Source of the DNA: Chrysomallon squamiferum
Lineage: Eukaryota > Mollusca > Gastropoda > Neomphalida > Peltospiridae
Assembly (NCBI GenBank): GCA_012295275.1
Contig: CM022665.1
Coordinates: 39,642,295 to 39,684,794, forward strand
Length of the DNA stretch: 42,500 bases
Direction: 5' to 3'
The notes beneath the pieces were generated by a model that saw only the letters and a program-made list of their open reading frames with translations, did no database searches and was not told the origin of the DNA. Each line of letters opens with the position of its first letter. Positions within the stretch are counted from its first letter, which is position 1. Position numbers and translations under genes: made by a program. Positions 13,349 to 27,480 of this stretch are shown in pieces.

Positions 13349-14758
13349 TAAGAAATATATGTAAGATAGTATGTCCTCCATGTTAAACTTCCAAGCACGT
13401 GCATTTTAATGATGTTATTATATATCTGAAATACATTCTTCTTTGTACAGTAATCCTACAGTTTATGAGAATAACGTCATTGTCATGGTCATTGTGACAT
13501 TAGGTTGTGTTCTACTACAACAACGACTATTATTACCACAGTTATTTTTACTGCTACTAATTCTACTATTATTACTACAAACACAACCTCGATAACTAGG
13601 CTGTAATAAGCATAATAACTACGACTACCAGTATTACAACATCTATTACAACAGCTATTAGTAAACTGCTACTACTGCAGCATAACAGAGTGAACTACTA
13701 CACCAAAGAAACGATAAAAAAGAAGTAATAATGGCAATGGTAGTGTTTTTCTCTTAAGCATCAGCAGAAACTGTCAAAAGAAAACAAAAGACTGAATATG
13801 ATTTTGATATTAATGGAAAAAAAAGAAAAAAAAGAAAGGCAAACAAAAAACCCTTCTCAAAATAAAAATTAAAAACAAATCTCAAACGAAACCAATAAAA
13901 GCCCCCTCCCCCAAAAACCCAATACAAAAAACAAAAATAAAATCCCCCAAAACAAACAAAAACAGCAAAACCCCCCCCAAAAGAAACAACAACAAAACAT
14001 CAACAACAAAAACCAAACCAAACCAAAAACATCTATACAAATGATATTAAAAAAAAAAAAAAATTCTCAATTCCATACCAACCATACAGTATCTGTGAAA
14101 ACAGGATATCTATAAATAAACAGTCTAATAAAATTAATAATCTAATAAAGGTTGTGACACCATTGCGAACTGATTGCTGCATTTGACCAAACAGATCCGC
14201 AATGCAGAACACACTACAGAAAACACTGCAGATTTATTTGCTCTAATGTTTCGTCTAAGGAACGACTACAGAAACATGGCAACACCCAGACATTTTATAA
14301 ACATAAACTGTTTTGTTGTTATAACTTTCGTTATTATTTAAAACAACTTAACCCTATTTTGGAGGAATCGAGAATATTCTTCATACTTCAATTCATTGAC
14401 TAACAGTTCATCAGTCACATAACATCATTTCGCTACCATGTCAGACAAAAAAAAAAAATTCGGTCATCTTAAACGAAACCATGCAGAAAAGAGCTTAATG
14501 GACGATAAAGCAGACGCCTTGATCGCAGGAAATAATGAAAGAATTAAACTTCATTGTATAGCACACACGTATCTTATGTACAGGTAAAGTCTTAATTCAC
14601 CTGGGAAAACAATTTTTACAGGTACGTCGCCAAGGCCAACGCACTAACAACATGTTGAAATTTTCAGCTGCTATGAAACTTTAATGCGATTCGTTTTCGA
14701 CTGCGCTGCTTGTTGTTTTAAGTGCAGTTGCTGAAAGGTGCCAGCATATAAATAATGA
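13349..14758. other. Non-coding DNA, A/C-rich in part; no gene seen
   Basis: 13500-13700 carries degenerate CTA/ACA triplets. 13800-14060 is AAAC/CCC-rich on the plus strand, with C-runs near 13906, 13944 and 13971. 14080-14758 is of ordinary composition; I could not identify an exon or RNA in it. Confidence 0.65.
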
Positions 14759-14858
14759 ACTGTCGTAATGAGGACGTGTTGTTCTGCAACCAGATCGAAC
14801 TATTCTGCCTTGACATTCGGTTCATTCACCGTCCAGGTGATGTGGTGTCTTGATATTT

Positions 14859-14908
14859 ATTGTCTGTCTGTCTGTCTGCCTGTCCGTCTGTATCTATCTG
14901 CCTCTCTA

Positions 14909-14941
<33 letters not shown>

Positions 14942-15022
14942 AGGCCTGGCTGTCTGACTGTCTCTCTGTCTAGCTGTCTGTATCTATCTATCTCTGTCTC
15001 TCTGGATGTGTGTCTGTCTTTC
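14859..15022. repeat. Interrupted (TCTG)n/(TATC)n array
   Basis: Many TCTG and TATC units interrupted by CCTG, TCTC and AGGC. It reads as Cys-Leu-Ser-Val repeats in a spurious 91-codon frame (14768-15043). Confidence 0.9.
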
Positions 15023-15076
15023 TCATCTTATATAGTAACGTAAGGTTATAAGGTGAATAAAAAATAAAATTAAAAT

Positions 15077-15108
15077 GTGTTGGAATGTCGTGAAACATTC
15101 AAACGTTC
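15077..15108 (+). mobile_element. Retroposon 3'-tail motif, copy 2
   Basis: GTGTTGGAATGTCGTGAAAC followed by ATTC-like units. It differs from 9155-9187 by two substitutions in the core and by decay of the ATTC units. The flanks do not align, so only the tail is shared. Confidence 0.5.
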
Positions 15109-15278
15109 AACGGGACAACTAGTATAACAGAACTCTAAATAAAATATTAAAACATACTGTTCTAATTGTATGAGATTAGTGGAAAACGCGGCAGCAACTG
15201 TGGAAATGAAATACATGGAGTTGTTAATACAAGGACTGGAAAGCAAAGATCATGCTGTTAATAACTTCCTAGCTGTAT

Positions 15279-15352
15279 ATAAAAAAAAAAAAAAACACAA
15301 AATAACAAAACAAAAACAAACAAACAGTTTAAAACAAATACCCCCCTCAAAG

Positions 15353-15394
<42 letters not shown>

Positions 15395-15435
15395 CAACAA
15401 AAAAAACAACAACAAAAACAACGCAATAATTACTT

Positions 15436-15467
<32 letters not shown>

Positions 15468-15490
15468 TATTAATTTATTTTATTTTTTTT
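15279..15490. repeat. Long A-tract facing a long T-tract
   Basis: An A run of about 39 bases (near 15353-15391) is followed some 47 bases later by T runs (about 15438-15463). The two can pair as a long hairpin. Open frames across it are Lys/Phe artefacts. Confidence 0.85.
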
Positions 15491-16814
15491 TTAATTTCTA
15501 ATCAGTCTGGTTTTCGGAAGTTTCTTTCCTTTATTATTGATTTTGTTATTTATAAAATCGACATATAAAACCCTTTTTTTTTTCCCCTCATTCCAAATGG
15601 CACTGTGGTTGTTTCTTATGTAAAGAAATGATAGATGAGTATGGATAAAGTAATTTCTAACACACTGTAAATATATACAGCCATTGACACCCTGTGACTA
15701 AGAGACAAGTATAACAGTAAATAATTATTTTTGTAAAGTTATGCAAATACAGTCACAGAGTATACTTAATGAATCACCTAAATCTCATTGTTGTTACGCA
15801 ATTCAATTTAGATCTATGCAAATGCGTTGTGAAAATATTGTATAAACTCAACTGTAATTACTTTTTTAATTTAAAAAATAATAAAAAATACAATTGTTAC
15901 AATATGTCAGATTTTCTTTACATATACTATGTAATATTAGAAAATCTAGCCCAGTCTTGTAACAGTTCTATTTTTTAAATTTAATTTATTATTGTACTGA
16001 AGAAGTACTTTCCTGTAATATAATTTTACAACTGCCTTGAAATAATAACATTAACCACAAGCACGACGGCTACACGGTTGCAACGACGTATATTACAACG
16101 ATGACAATACCTTTAACCAAAACGTCAGCGCCACTGGCGAGATTTTGTTTGTTCTTGGCCACGTTTTGTCACGGAATCGATAAATTACATCATAGGGGAA
16201 ATTTGATATCAGCTGTCTCGAGAGAGAAATGAAATAATAATAATAATAATAAAAAATAAAATATATATATACAAAAAAACAACAACAAAAAACCCCCATC
16301 GAAATAAATAATATTAATAATAAGTCATATAAATTAATAATAATAATAACAACAACAACAATAACATAACAAAAAAAAATGGAAAAGACTTTGGGATTAC
16401 AATAGCTACTGTTACTATGGTAATCATGGACGGTACCAGTAGGGAACAAATCTCGTTTACTTCCTTATGTATTCATTTTGTCACACAATGGCTGATTTGA
16501 ATTTTTAACTCTTTTATAATCTCTTGATAATTTCTATTCATCACGATAATTAAGCACCCTCTTTTTAATATCACGGATACGTTCCTGTTTGCCATAGTGA
16601 TAATGACTGAAATAGATCTAGCTGTAAATAAGTTATACACGAATATAACTTTTAACTCCTACGTACAGAACAAAAATAACGGATTTTAAATATTTTAAAC
16701 ATCAAAAAACAATAAAATAATTATAATAATAGCAATGCTGATGATGGTTGCAACAAAAACTAATAATAGCAACAACTACCGCCACCGCAACCACCAACAC
16801 AACCAACACCATAT
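15491..16814. other. A/T-rich non-coding DNA
   Basis: 15590-16200 has little simple repeat and no recognisable gene. 16225-16375 is AAT/AAC-rich. GTTACTATGGTAAT at 16411-16424 is an imperfect inverted repeat resembling an RFX X-box. 16700-16814 is AAC- and CCA-rich. Confidence 0.6.
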
Positions 16815-16815
16815 C

Positions 16816-16884
<69 letters not shown>
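16815..16884. repeat. Compound (CAA)n-(TAA)n array
   Basis: About 37 bases of CAA pass into about 33 bases of TAA near 16852. The two units differ by one base. Confidence 0.95.
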
Positions 16885-16885
<1 letters not shown>

Positions 16886-17028
16886 TTCATGATAATAAAT
16901 AAATAATTCAATAAATCAATAAAATTAAATATACACGTTTGAACATATTATATCAATTATGTCACGTGTCTTACAATATTTCTTTAATATATAATTATGT
17001 CGCCTGCCTTCGCAGTGTCAACAAAATC

Positions 17029-17123
17029 CAAGATGGCGTCGCTTTCTCATTATCGCTCGACTTTAAAGACAATCAATATACAGTCCATCTGCCACACTGC
17101 TGCTACTGCGTCTCCATGGTAAC
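17029..17123 (+). promoter_or_regulatory. Possible promoter or first-exon segment: YY1-like and X-box-like motifs
   Basis: CAAGATGGCGTC (17029-17040) differs by one base from the YY1 core CAAGATGGCGGC. GTCTCCATGGTAAC (17110-17123) is close to the RFX X-box consensus GTTNCCATGGNAAC. Between them an ATG in a good Kozak context (17033) opens 29 codons and stops at 17120-17122, inside the X-box. The segment is less A/T-rich than its flanks. No downstream gene is visible on either strand, so this is motif-level evidence only. Confidence 0.3.
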
Positions 17124-17195
17124 ACTTTATAATCACAGCTCTCAGTCGAATGCTTATCCAGACTGTAATATCGTCAGTTTTGAGAATAATGGGGA

Positions 17196-17226
<31 letters not shown>

Positions 17227-17391
17227 GTCATCAGTTGTACGTTTTGGAGACTTGGATTTGTCAGTTTCTAAGAAAGGTTAAACTGCAACGTTAATATCAT
17301 TTGACAAAGAAGGCACATAATGACAGCTAAAGCCGATAAGTATGTAGCAGCCAGATAATCAGTGAATATTTAGTTGCCTGATTGTAGTGAC

Positions 17392-17393
<2 letters not shown>
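17124..17393. other. Non-coding spacer
   Basis: Ordinary sequence with an A-rich tract near 17194-17226. Nothing recognisable. Confidence 0.6.

Positions 17394-18294
<901 letters not shown>

Positions 18295-18322
<28 letters not shown>
18295..18322. repeat. (GT)14 microsatellite
   Basis: A pure 28-base GT dinucleotide run. Confidence 0.97.
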
Positions 18323-18325
<3 letters not shown>

Positions 18326-19240
18326 TAAGCAAGAAAGTATGAATGCATGTATTTATAATTATACGCATGCAAAAGTCATTGCAACTAATATTACAACGTG
18401 AATAACGACAACCATAATCATTCCTACGTCAGCATCTACAATTTCGACAATAACAACAACTACTACTACCACCAGCGCTTATGTTAATGCTATTTGCACC
18501 AGCGATAACAGCAACAGCAGGAACAACAATAACAACAACAACAACAACAGCAACGGCAACATCAGCAGAAGCAGCACCACCAACAACAGCAGCCATTGCT
18601 TATTAACAGATTGCCCAAGTTTTCGGAAAACATAAAACGTTATTTTTATTATTATTTTATTATTTTCCAAGGTTTGTTTATTGTGTTACAACAGTCGACA
18701 CATCAACAAAATAATGCGTTGCTGAACTTGTTGTGTAATCCTTGTGGAAACTAAATATCTAATGGCGAAGAAAACGTTAATTAAGGATGTTCTAACAGAC
18801 GATGGCTTTTGTCCAAGGTTGCAAATCCGATTGCTAAAGAGTAATGGCCCTTTATGAGAGTCACAGTTCAGGTAAGCTGGGCGAAGTCCATCACCAATAA
18901 TTGTGGAAATTTACAACGCCGTATCTTAGCAACAGAATAATGCAGACGTACAGGAGTATGTGAAAAGAGAATCATATTACTAAAATGTCAACAATCAGCA
19001 GGAAAAAAAAAAAAAAAAAAAAAATCGAATGCGAGTTCAGCTGAACTTTTCCACCCGTATATTGTATCAGCACATATACAAATTTTATGATTTTTTTCTG
19101 TTCTTTTTTTTTTTCATTTTAAATACCAGTGGTAAACATTTTAATATTTTAATAATGAATTCTGTTTTTGATTGTCTGGCTGATTGTCTGTTTCTGTATT
19201 TGTCAGTTTGTCTCTCTCCTTTTATCTCCGACTATGAGTA

Positions 19241-19271
<31 letters not shown>

Positions 19272-19320
19272 TTTTCTCTGTATTTTAATTACATTGATTT
19301 CATTAGTGTTAATAGTAATA
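18323..19320. other. Non-coding DNA with CAA/CAG-rich and A-tract segments
   Basis: 18440-18600 is a degenerate (AAC)n/(CAG)n field. 18700-19000 is near normal composition, includes a 31-codon ATG frame (18762-18857) and a donor-like CAGGTAAG at 18869, but no recognisable exon. A22 lies at 19003-19024, and a (TA)n run followed by T13 at about 19240-19275. Confidence 0.6.
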
Positions 19321-19324
19321 GTAA

Positions 19325-19376
19325 TGGTAGTAATAGTAGTAGTAGTAGTAGTAGTAGTAATAATAATAATAATAAT
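19325..19376. repeat. Compound (AGT)n-(AAT)n array
   Basis: AGT units to about 19358 pass into AAT units. It reads as Ser/Asn or Val/Ile runs in spurious frames. Confidence 0.95.
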
Positions 19377-19874
19377 CTTCATGACAATCATAATAATCAT
19401 CATGATAATAAATCAGTGTCAACGTATTAGTTTCAATTTCTCCGAACAACTACCACTCTACTCAAGAGTTGCCATTACTTTGACCCGTCGGCCTTGAACT
19501 TTTCACACGAAGGTCAACGGCAAAACGTATTTTTCTCTTTTCGGAGTCCCTTCGTACGACGTTCTTTCTGAAAATAGAACACCATGACAACAAGGTGATC
19601 GAAGATAATTATATTTAATTTTCCAGTCGATTTAACGTATTAATGAAAAAGCTATTGATTGTCTTATCTGGTGAACTGCGGTTCGCAACACTGGTTCGGA
19701 CCGAACAGTATTTTGTACGGCTTTGTGTCAATCGACTTGCGCGGCTTGTCAAATTAATGGAAGAATTAATAAGCAAAGAGGATCATTTAGTAAATCATTT
19801 CCACAGATTTCTATCTTACGTGTCGTGTTTCTTTGTAAATATGCTCTTCATTTCAATGATTTGTTTTTCAGATT

Positions 19875-19877
<3 letters not shown>
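19377..19877. other. Non-coding DNA of near-normal composition
   Basis: 19430-19870 has few simple repeats. A plus frame from 19643 is open for about 78 codons before the CA array, without a recognisable domain. I note it as an unsupported candidate only. Confidence 0.5.

Positions 19878-19943
<66 letters not shown>
19878..19943. repeat. (CA)33 microsatellite
   Basis: A pure 66-base CA run, the longest CA/GT array in the window. Confidence 0.98.
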
Positions 19944-19945
<2 letters not shown>

Positions 19946-19989
19946 TACAAATATACCCACATAATATTATGTAAAATATTACTACGGAA

Positions 19990-20290
19990 GATACGTCTGA
20001 AATAACAACAGTAAAAGATGCAGCAGGAGCAACAACAAAAAATAACATAAATAACGATGACAATAACAGTAAAAAACAAAAGAAAACAAAAACAATAACA
20101 ATAGTAATAACACCACCACCACCACCATCACCACCAACAACAATAATAGTAATAATAACAAAAACAATAACACTAAGCAACAACAACAGCAGTAACAACA
20201 CTAATAATAACAATAGCAACAGTAACAAAACAATAACAACAATAGTAATAATAATAACAAAAACAATAACACTAAACAACAACAACAACA
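19990..20290. repeat. Degenerate AAC/AAT/ACC trinucleotide field with an internal duplication
   Basis: Words AACAACA, AATAATA and CACCACCA alternate. The phrase ending AACAAAAACAATAACACTAA occurs twice (near 20157 and 20256), about 98 bases apart, indicating a local duplication. Confidence 0.8.
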
Positions 20291-20541
20291 TAAGACCTTA
20301 TTGCGTGTGGCCATAGTGCATTACTTAACGTGAAATGTAGAGTTTGCACAACAGTGCGTAAACGTTTGATTTTCGTAGATCACACTGCAATGCAACAGGA
20401 TAAATTTTTATGACAACTGTTAAAAATATAAATCACACACTGAATATAACGAGATTTGCCTAAACCTGCATCTTCAGAATCTAAAAGTTGCTCATTCTAG
20501 GAGTTACGAGAATTTAGATGCGTATGTTTTAGTACTGCGCT
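20291..20541. other. Non-coding DNA, nothing recognised
   Basis: About 250 bases of ordinary composition between simple-repeat blocks. Confidence 0.6.
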
Positions 20542-20580
<39 letters not shown>

Positions 20581-20585
20581 TTGTT

Positions 20586-20620
<35 letters not shown>

Positions 20621-20833
20621 GTGTTGTGTTTGTAAACACAAACATACTTTCAAATACGTGTATATTAATTAAAGGTATATACATACAAAAATATTTTTAT
20701 ATATTTGCACCTATCATCCCACGCACACATAATTGTATACATACCTATGTACATATATACAGCCAGACCTAAAGAAAAATGAAAGAAAGACAGAAAGGAG
20801 AAAAGAAACAAAGAAAGACCTACATATAGATAG

Positions 20834-20864
<31 letters not shown>

Positions 20865-20946
20865 CATTTAGAAAAATACACAGACATACAGATATATGGA
20901 TACAGAGATATTAATATAGATAAAGCCTCCCATTAATCCATACAGA

Positions 20947-20983
<37 letters not shown>

Positions 20984-20990
20984 TATACAT
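20542..20990. repeat. Compound (TA)n-(GT)n array and ACATA/TATACA field
   Basis: TA (20542-20560) passes into GT interrupted by TTTGT (20561-20624). After decayed TATACA/GATA words come (TA)n near 20838-20863 and (TA)n-(CA)n at about 20948-20981. Confidence 0.9.
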
Positions 20991-21089
20991 AAAATATAAC
21001 TTCAAAGAAAACTACAAAATTGAAATATATCATACTGCACAGTATCTACGCATTCTTCTGGCTGTTTTTGTAGCTGTAGAAAAGACGTG

Positions 21090-21190
21090 AATGCATCTTC
21101 CATGTCGCTGGTAATTATTTGTTACATGCGTCACAAAATGCAGAGTAAGACATATATTAAACATCTTTATTTTCACCTTAACTTGAAATA
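21090..21190 (+). repeat. Dispersed repeat family X, copy 1
   Basis: Aligns with 23533-23640 over about 100 bases. The shared blocks include ACATGNGTCA, GAGT, CATANATTAAACA, CTTNATTTT and TAAC in the same order and spacing. Identity by eye is roughly 70-75% over the best 65 bases. No coding potential; presumably an old SINE or MITE piece. Confidence 0.6.
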
Positions 21191-22284
21191 TGGTTCTCAT
21201 ATTTCCACACAGAAATCGCACGTAAACAGCGATGATTACTGTTATTTTCGTTGCTAGCTGTAAATTTTGCGTGTGCATAATAATAGGGTTTTTTGTACAA
21301 AAGTGACCATTGCATTCAGGAGTTTGTGTCAGTAGCAATTAGCAACAGAAAATAATTTAATGCCAAGATTTTTTTTTTAATATTAAAATTGTTTAGAAAA
21401 CTTATTTTGGGCTCACTTTTTATTTTCATTCATGAGAGAAATGCATTTTATGATTTTGAGAAAAAAGAAGAATTTTTGACATCATTTACAGTGACAATTT
21501 TGAGAGTCAATATTGTTTTAAATTACTTTCTTCTTTCCATTTGAGACATAATTTTTCAATATTTTGAAAAAACTAAGGAAAAAAAAATATATTCATAATT
21601 TTCTTTTTTTTTGGAAGAAAAGTAATGAATTTTGACGTGAGGGAATTAAAAGTGAAAATAAAAAAACAACAATTTCCTCATAACTGATACAAAAAATGTA
21701 ATACTTGTGTCAAATAACCGATGAAATGGTAAATTTCTTATGCAAACAAGAATCTTTAATTATTTTGATGTTCATGACTGGTATTGGAAATGACATTTTA
21801 ACTTGCCCCAGGCGAACACGTGTTATGTGATAGCGTTTCGGGTTAGTTTATAATGTCCACGAAAGTTATGATTGTATGAAAACCCGCTGCTCAGTAAACT
21901 GATTTCATTTGTGGTTTACGATTATCTTTGAAATGAGTTTTGTAGTGGCTTGTTCAGTCTGTGTGTCTGTTCCTCTGGGTGGTTTTTTTTCATTTTGTGT
22001 CCACTCTTCTGCATCGTCTCTACAGTTCTCGTTCTCTGTGTTAACCTCTATTCTCCTTTTTTAACGTCTTTGTTTTTCTTTTTGAGCGTTTACCTGTTTT
22101 AGTCTGTCTCTCGTCTTGTTTTCATCTTCCTAATTCTCTCTGTTTCTCTCTTTGTCTTTCTGTGTTTGTCTCTGTCTTTCTTTGTGTGTGTTTTTTTTTT
22201 TCTCAATCTATTTTTTGTGTGTGTTTATTTCTCTTAATCTAGCTTTTGTGTGTGTGTTTGTATAGTGTGTGTAGCGGGTATGTG

Positions 22285-22286
<2 letters not shown>
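21191..22286. other. A/T-rich non-coding DNA, T- and C-rich towards the end
   Basis: 21340-21700 is A/T-rich. 21700-21960 is of ordinary composition. 21960-22240 is TCTG/TCTT-rich on the plus strand, a decayed approach to the pure CT tract. No gene is seen. Confidence 0.65.

Positions 22287-22361
<75 letters not shown>
22287..22361. repeat. (TC)n tract, 75 bases
   Basis: A pure TC array. The next CT tract begins only 59 bases further on, in the same orientation. Confidence 0.99.
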
Positions 22362-22364
<3 letters not shown>

Positions 22365-22417
22365 ATAGCCATGCAACAGTCTTTCAAAGCACAATCTTTC
22401 ATTTAGTGAATACGAAG

Positions 22418-22530
<113 letters not shown>

Positions 22531-22553
22531 CTCTCTCTACCTCCATCTCTCTC

Positions 22554-22964
22554 AATTATTTTTTTCTATCTTTTTTTTTCTTCTAATTATGCGACCATCA
22601 TCCTGTTATTTGCTTATTTAGAATCCTTCTCTTCTCTACTGTCTGTGCCAGCACGACAGAGATCTTACAAAGTAGCTTTCAGACTCAAAAATCTAATCTC
22701 ATTTCGCCTTCATCATCATGCAATGCAGCACTTATTGACCGCTATTATTAAACTTGTGTCTTGTCGAAACTGCCTCTCCATTGTTTCTTCAAATTACGTT
22801 TTAAAAGTACAACTCGTAACTGGCATTTCTCAGTCAACTGGCTTGACACATCACTTCAGCATCATTAGTTGAAATTATCCAGTATTGAAGAAGACCCGCG
22901 AATCCCTCTTAGATAGTGAAATGTCCCAATCGAAATCCCACTGGGTTTTTTTTTTTTTTTTTTT
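22554..22964. other. Non-coding DNA; no gene seen
   Basis: A 75-codon plus frame (22645-22872) has mixed composition but no recognisable domain. A T25 tract lies at 22946-22970. Confidence 0.55.
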
Positions 22965-22970
22965 TTTTTT

Positions 22971-23261
22971 CCAAGTCAAGTCATAGTCACTGGACTTAAA
23001 TTGAAACTTTAATTTTTGTTTTGTTTTGTTTTCAAAGCTTTTTTGATCTGACTGTTATTGCTGATTACTTGAAACTGAAATAATTTTGTACTCTTCTGAA
23101 GTCGTCAACAGTCACTGAAATGAAAAAAAAAAAAACAAAAACAAAGAACTGAAACTGTACTTTCTCTTAACACAGTTACAGGCATTGAATTAAAATTGAT
23201 TTTGTATTTGCTTTTAAATCGGTTAATAAAACTGTACTTTCTCTTAAATCAGTTAGCCATT

Positions 23262-23292
<31 letters not shown>

Positions 23293-23450
23293 AAAAAAAT
23301 ATTACTGTTAAATTAAAACTAAAATTATACTGTTCACATCAGATCGCTTACAGCTAGGTAGTTAAATTATCGTTGATGAACTAAAACTGAAATCATTCTG
23401 CTTTTTTTAATGTCTTTGAACTCCGAGTGAAATGTTTTAACAAATCACTT
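22971..23450. repeat. Degenerate minisatellite of ACTGAAA / TTTTGTACT / CTCTTAAATCAGTTA units
   Basis: The block AAACTGTACTTTCTCTTAA occurs at about 23151 and again at about 23228. Related blocks (ACTGAAAT, TTTTGTACT, TTAAATCGGTTA, TCACTGAAATG) recur between 23065 and 23430 with irregular spacing of roughly 40-80 bases. It looks like an old tandem array broken by A-tracts and an (AAT)n run. Confidence 0.45.
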
Positions 23451-23532
23451 TCAACGTGAGAACTAAAAAAAAAAGGACCTGTTTTTGCAAGTCATTATTT
23501 CTCTTTTTCCATTTGCTTGTTTAGTTTGCTGT

Positions 23533-23640
23533 TTGCATTGATCTTGTACGTCGTAGGTGATGATGTACAACATGTGTCAGAACAGTGGGAGTCGGGCATA
23601 CATTAAACACCTTCATTTTTAACATAACGAATAAATACGA
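23533..23640 (+). repeat. Dispersed repeat family X, copy 2
   Basis: Second copy of the family at 21090-21190, in the same orientation. The best-conserved part is CATACATTAAACACCTTCAT (23597-23616) against CATATATTAAACATCTTTAT. Confidence 0.6.
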
Positions 23641-23810
23641 CATGGAAAGTATTGGCTTCAAAAATATGATTCAGTTATATTCTCCTGTCACATGTTGAAC
23701 CAAACATACACCAAAATAATCAATACAAAATGTAACAGCAACAAGAAAGAGCCTTATTCCAATGTTTTAGGGGTTCGAGTCGTAGAAAAAGGTTTAAAAT
23801 ATTCTGAACA

Positions 23811-23811
23811 G

Positions 23812-23843
<32 letters not shown>

Positions 23844-23880
23844 CATAATAATAATAATAATAATAACAATAATAATAATG
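23811..23880. repeat. (AAT)n array, about 70 bases
   Basis: AAT units with two single-base interruptions. Spurious Ile/Tyr frames cross it on both strands. Confidence 0.95.
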
Positions 23881-25740
<1,860 letters not shown>

Positions 25741-25869
25741 ACTCATATTAATTATAATTGTAGAAGCATAGACATACGCACATACATAAATATACGGATT
25801 CATACATGCATACTGCTAAATCAGACGAAAATGAAAATAAATCTTGAGTCGTCTATATATATTATGTGT

Positions 25870-26062
25870 TTGTATGCACTCATCATGTATATATGTACGC
25901 ATATATGTGTGTGTATGTGTGTGTGTATTTATATATGTATATATATATGTATGTATGATTATATATATGTCTATGTGTGTATGTATGTATGCATGAATAT
26001 ATGTCTGTATATGTATGTGTGTGTATGTATGTATGTATTTATGTATGTATGTATGTATTCAG
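25870..26062. repeat. Decayed (GTAT)n/(TATG)n and (GT)n array
   Basis: Alternating purine-pyrimidine words GTATGT, TATATG and GTGTGT. Such sequence can adopt Z-DNA in the GT parts. It reads as a Tyr/Cys/Met/Val chain in a spurious frame. Confidence 0.9.
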
Positions 26063-26704
26063 TAATACCGTTTAACCTTCAAACACCATCAAATGTTTTT
26101 ATAACTTAACATTAACATTTAAACATTATGGTAACTGAACTTTAATCTATATAAATACTTAATTCAGTGCATTTGCACACATTAAAACTCATACTTTTCA
26201 ATTTATAAATACCACAAATCTGGGACTGTCGAGAATTCTCTTGGGGAAATAAATAATTTACGAGACGGTCATACCACGCAGCTTTCAGACGTAGTTCATA
26301 TTCTCAAACAGATTTCTGAAATATGCTTTGGAAACATTCACCAGAACGAATCAACATAAATGCGTATTAACATACTCACAAGTTAAACAGAGAGAGAATG
26401 AAGAAAGAAAGAAAAAAAAAAAAAAAAGAAAGAAAAGAAAAAGACATGTGCTTTTAATTACCTGTTTATCTTTCTGCCTGTCTGTCTGTCTGTCTGTGTG
26501 TCTGCTTGTCTGTCTGTCTGTCTTTGCATGTGCATCTCTCTGGTATCTGTCTATCTCTACAAATACAGACATATATTTATCAGCAAAAAGGCACAGATAT
26601 ACGTCGATACGGAAAGAGAAAGATGTGTAAGTTTAGATAGATATATAGACACTCAGATACATTTCGATAGAGAGACAGAAAGACATGTATAGATAAACAG
26701 ATTG

Positions 26705-26707
<3 letters not shown>
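26063..26707. other. Non-coding DNA with a (TCTG)n array at 26474-26524
   Basis: 26063-26380 is of ordinary composition with nothing recognised. An A-rich GAAAG tract (26400-26445) precedes the TCTG units, and GATA/CAGA words follow up to the next GA tract. Confidence 0.7.

Positions 26708-26783
<76 letters not shown>
26708..26783. repeat. (GA)n tract, 76 bases
   Basis: A pure GA array, opposite in orientation to the CT tracts at 3.7, 4.1, 22.3, 22.4 and 33.0 kb. Confidence 0.99.
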
Positions 26784-26787
<4 letters not shown>

Positions 26788-27300
26788 GACCCACATACAG
26801 AGTATAGAGAGTAAAAATAGAAACTGTATGTAATTAAAATAGTATAATAACAGCTACTTTAATTTCTGTTATCCTAACATTATAATTAAAACTGAAATTG
26901 TAAAGAATAAATAAATAATGTTATTTAAAAGAAAGAAAGAAAAGCGATTCTTTTTTTATAACAGAATACAAAACCCATCAGCAACGTGTATTGATTTTAT
27001 AATCATTGCTGTGAGACAGAAATATTTTTAAAACTGTATTTACTTTCTTTTACGTCAAGAAAGACAAGAAAGAAGATACAACGGAAACAAAACCAATAAA
27101 AATATATTTACATCAGCTGATATCAAAGTATTTATTTTGACAAGACAAACAGGAATAAATAATTATATATGTCTTGTTTGTTCCATTGTATGTATAAATA
27201 GGTGTGTTTATATAGTAAGCATGTTGTGCGTATTTGTATTGTGTTTCTATGTATTGCTTGGTGTGTGTGTGTGAAGTGTGTATGTTGTAAGTTAATTGTG
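26784..27300. other. Non-coding A/T-rich DNA
   Basis: No recognisable gene. The last 100 bases are GTGTGT- and GTATGT-rich. Confidence 0.65.
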
Positions 27301-27480
27301 TGTGTTTATGTGGGTGTGTACATACATATACACATACATACATACATTAATATATTATATACATACATAAATATATATATATATATATACACACACATAC
27401 ACACATACACACATACATACATATATGTATGTAGATCTGTCTGTCTGTCTATCTCTCTGACTGTCTGTCAGTGTGTCTAT
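27301..27480. repeat. Compound CATA, (TA)n, CACA and (TCTG)n array
   Basis: CATACATA words, (TA)n near 27371-27389, CA-rich words and TCTG units (about 27437-27470) adjoin one another. Confidence 0.9.

Noticed and set aside
18762-18877. Short ATG frame (31 codons) followed by a donor-like CAGGTAAG
   Set aside because: The frame stops at 18857, before the donor, so the two cannot form a coding exon as read.
21030-21338. 102-codon minus frame of mixed composition
   Set aside because: It overlaps copy 1 of dispersed family X and shows no domain.
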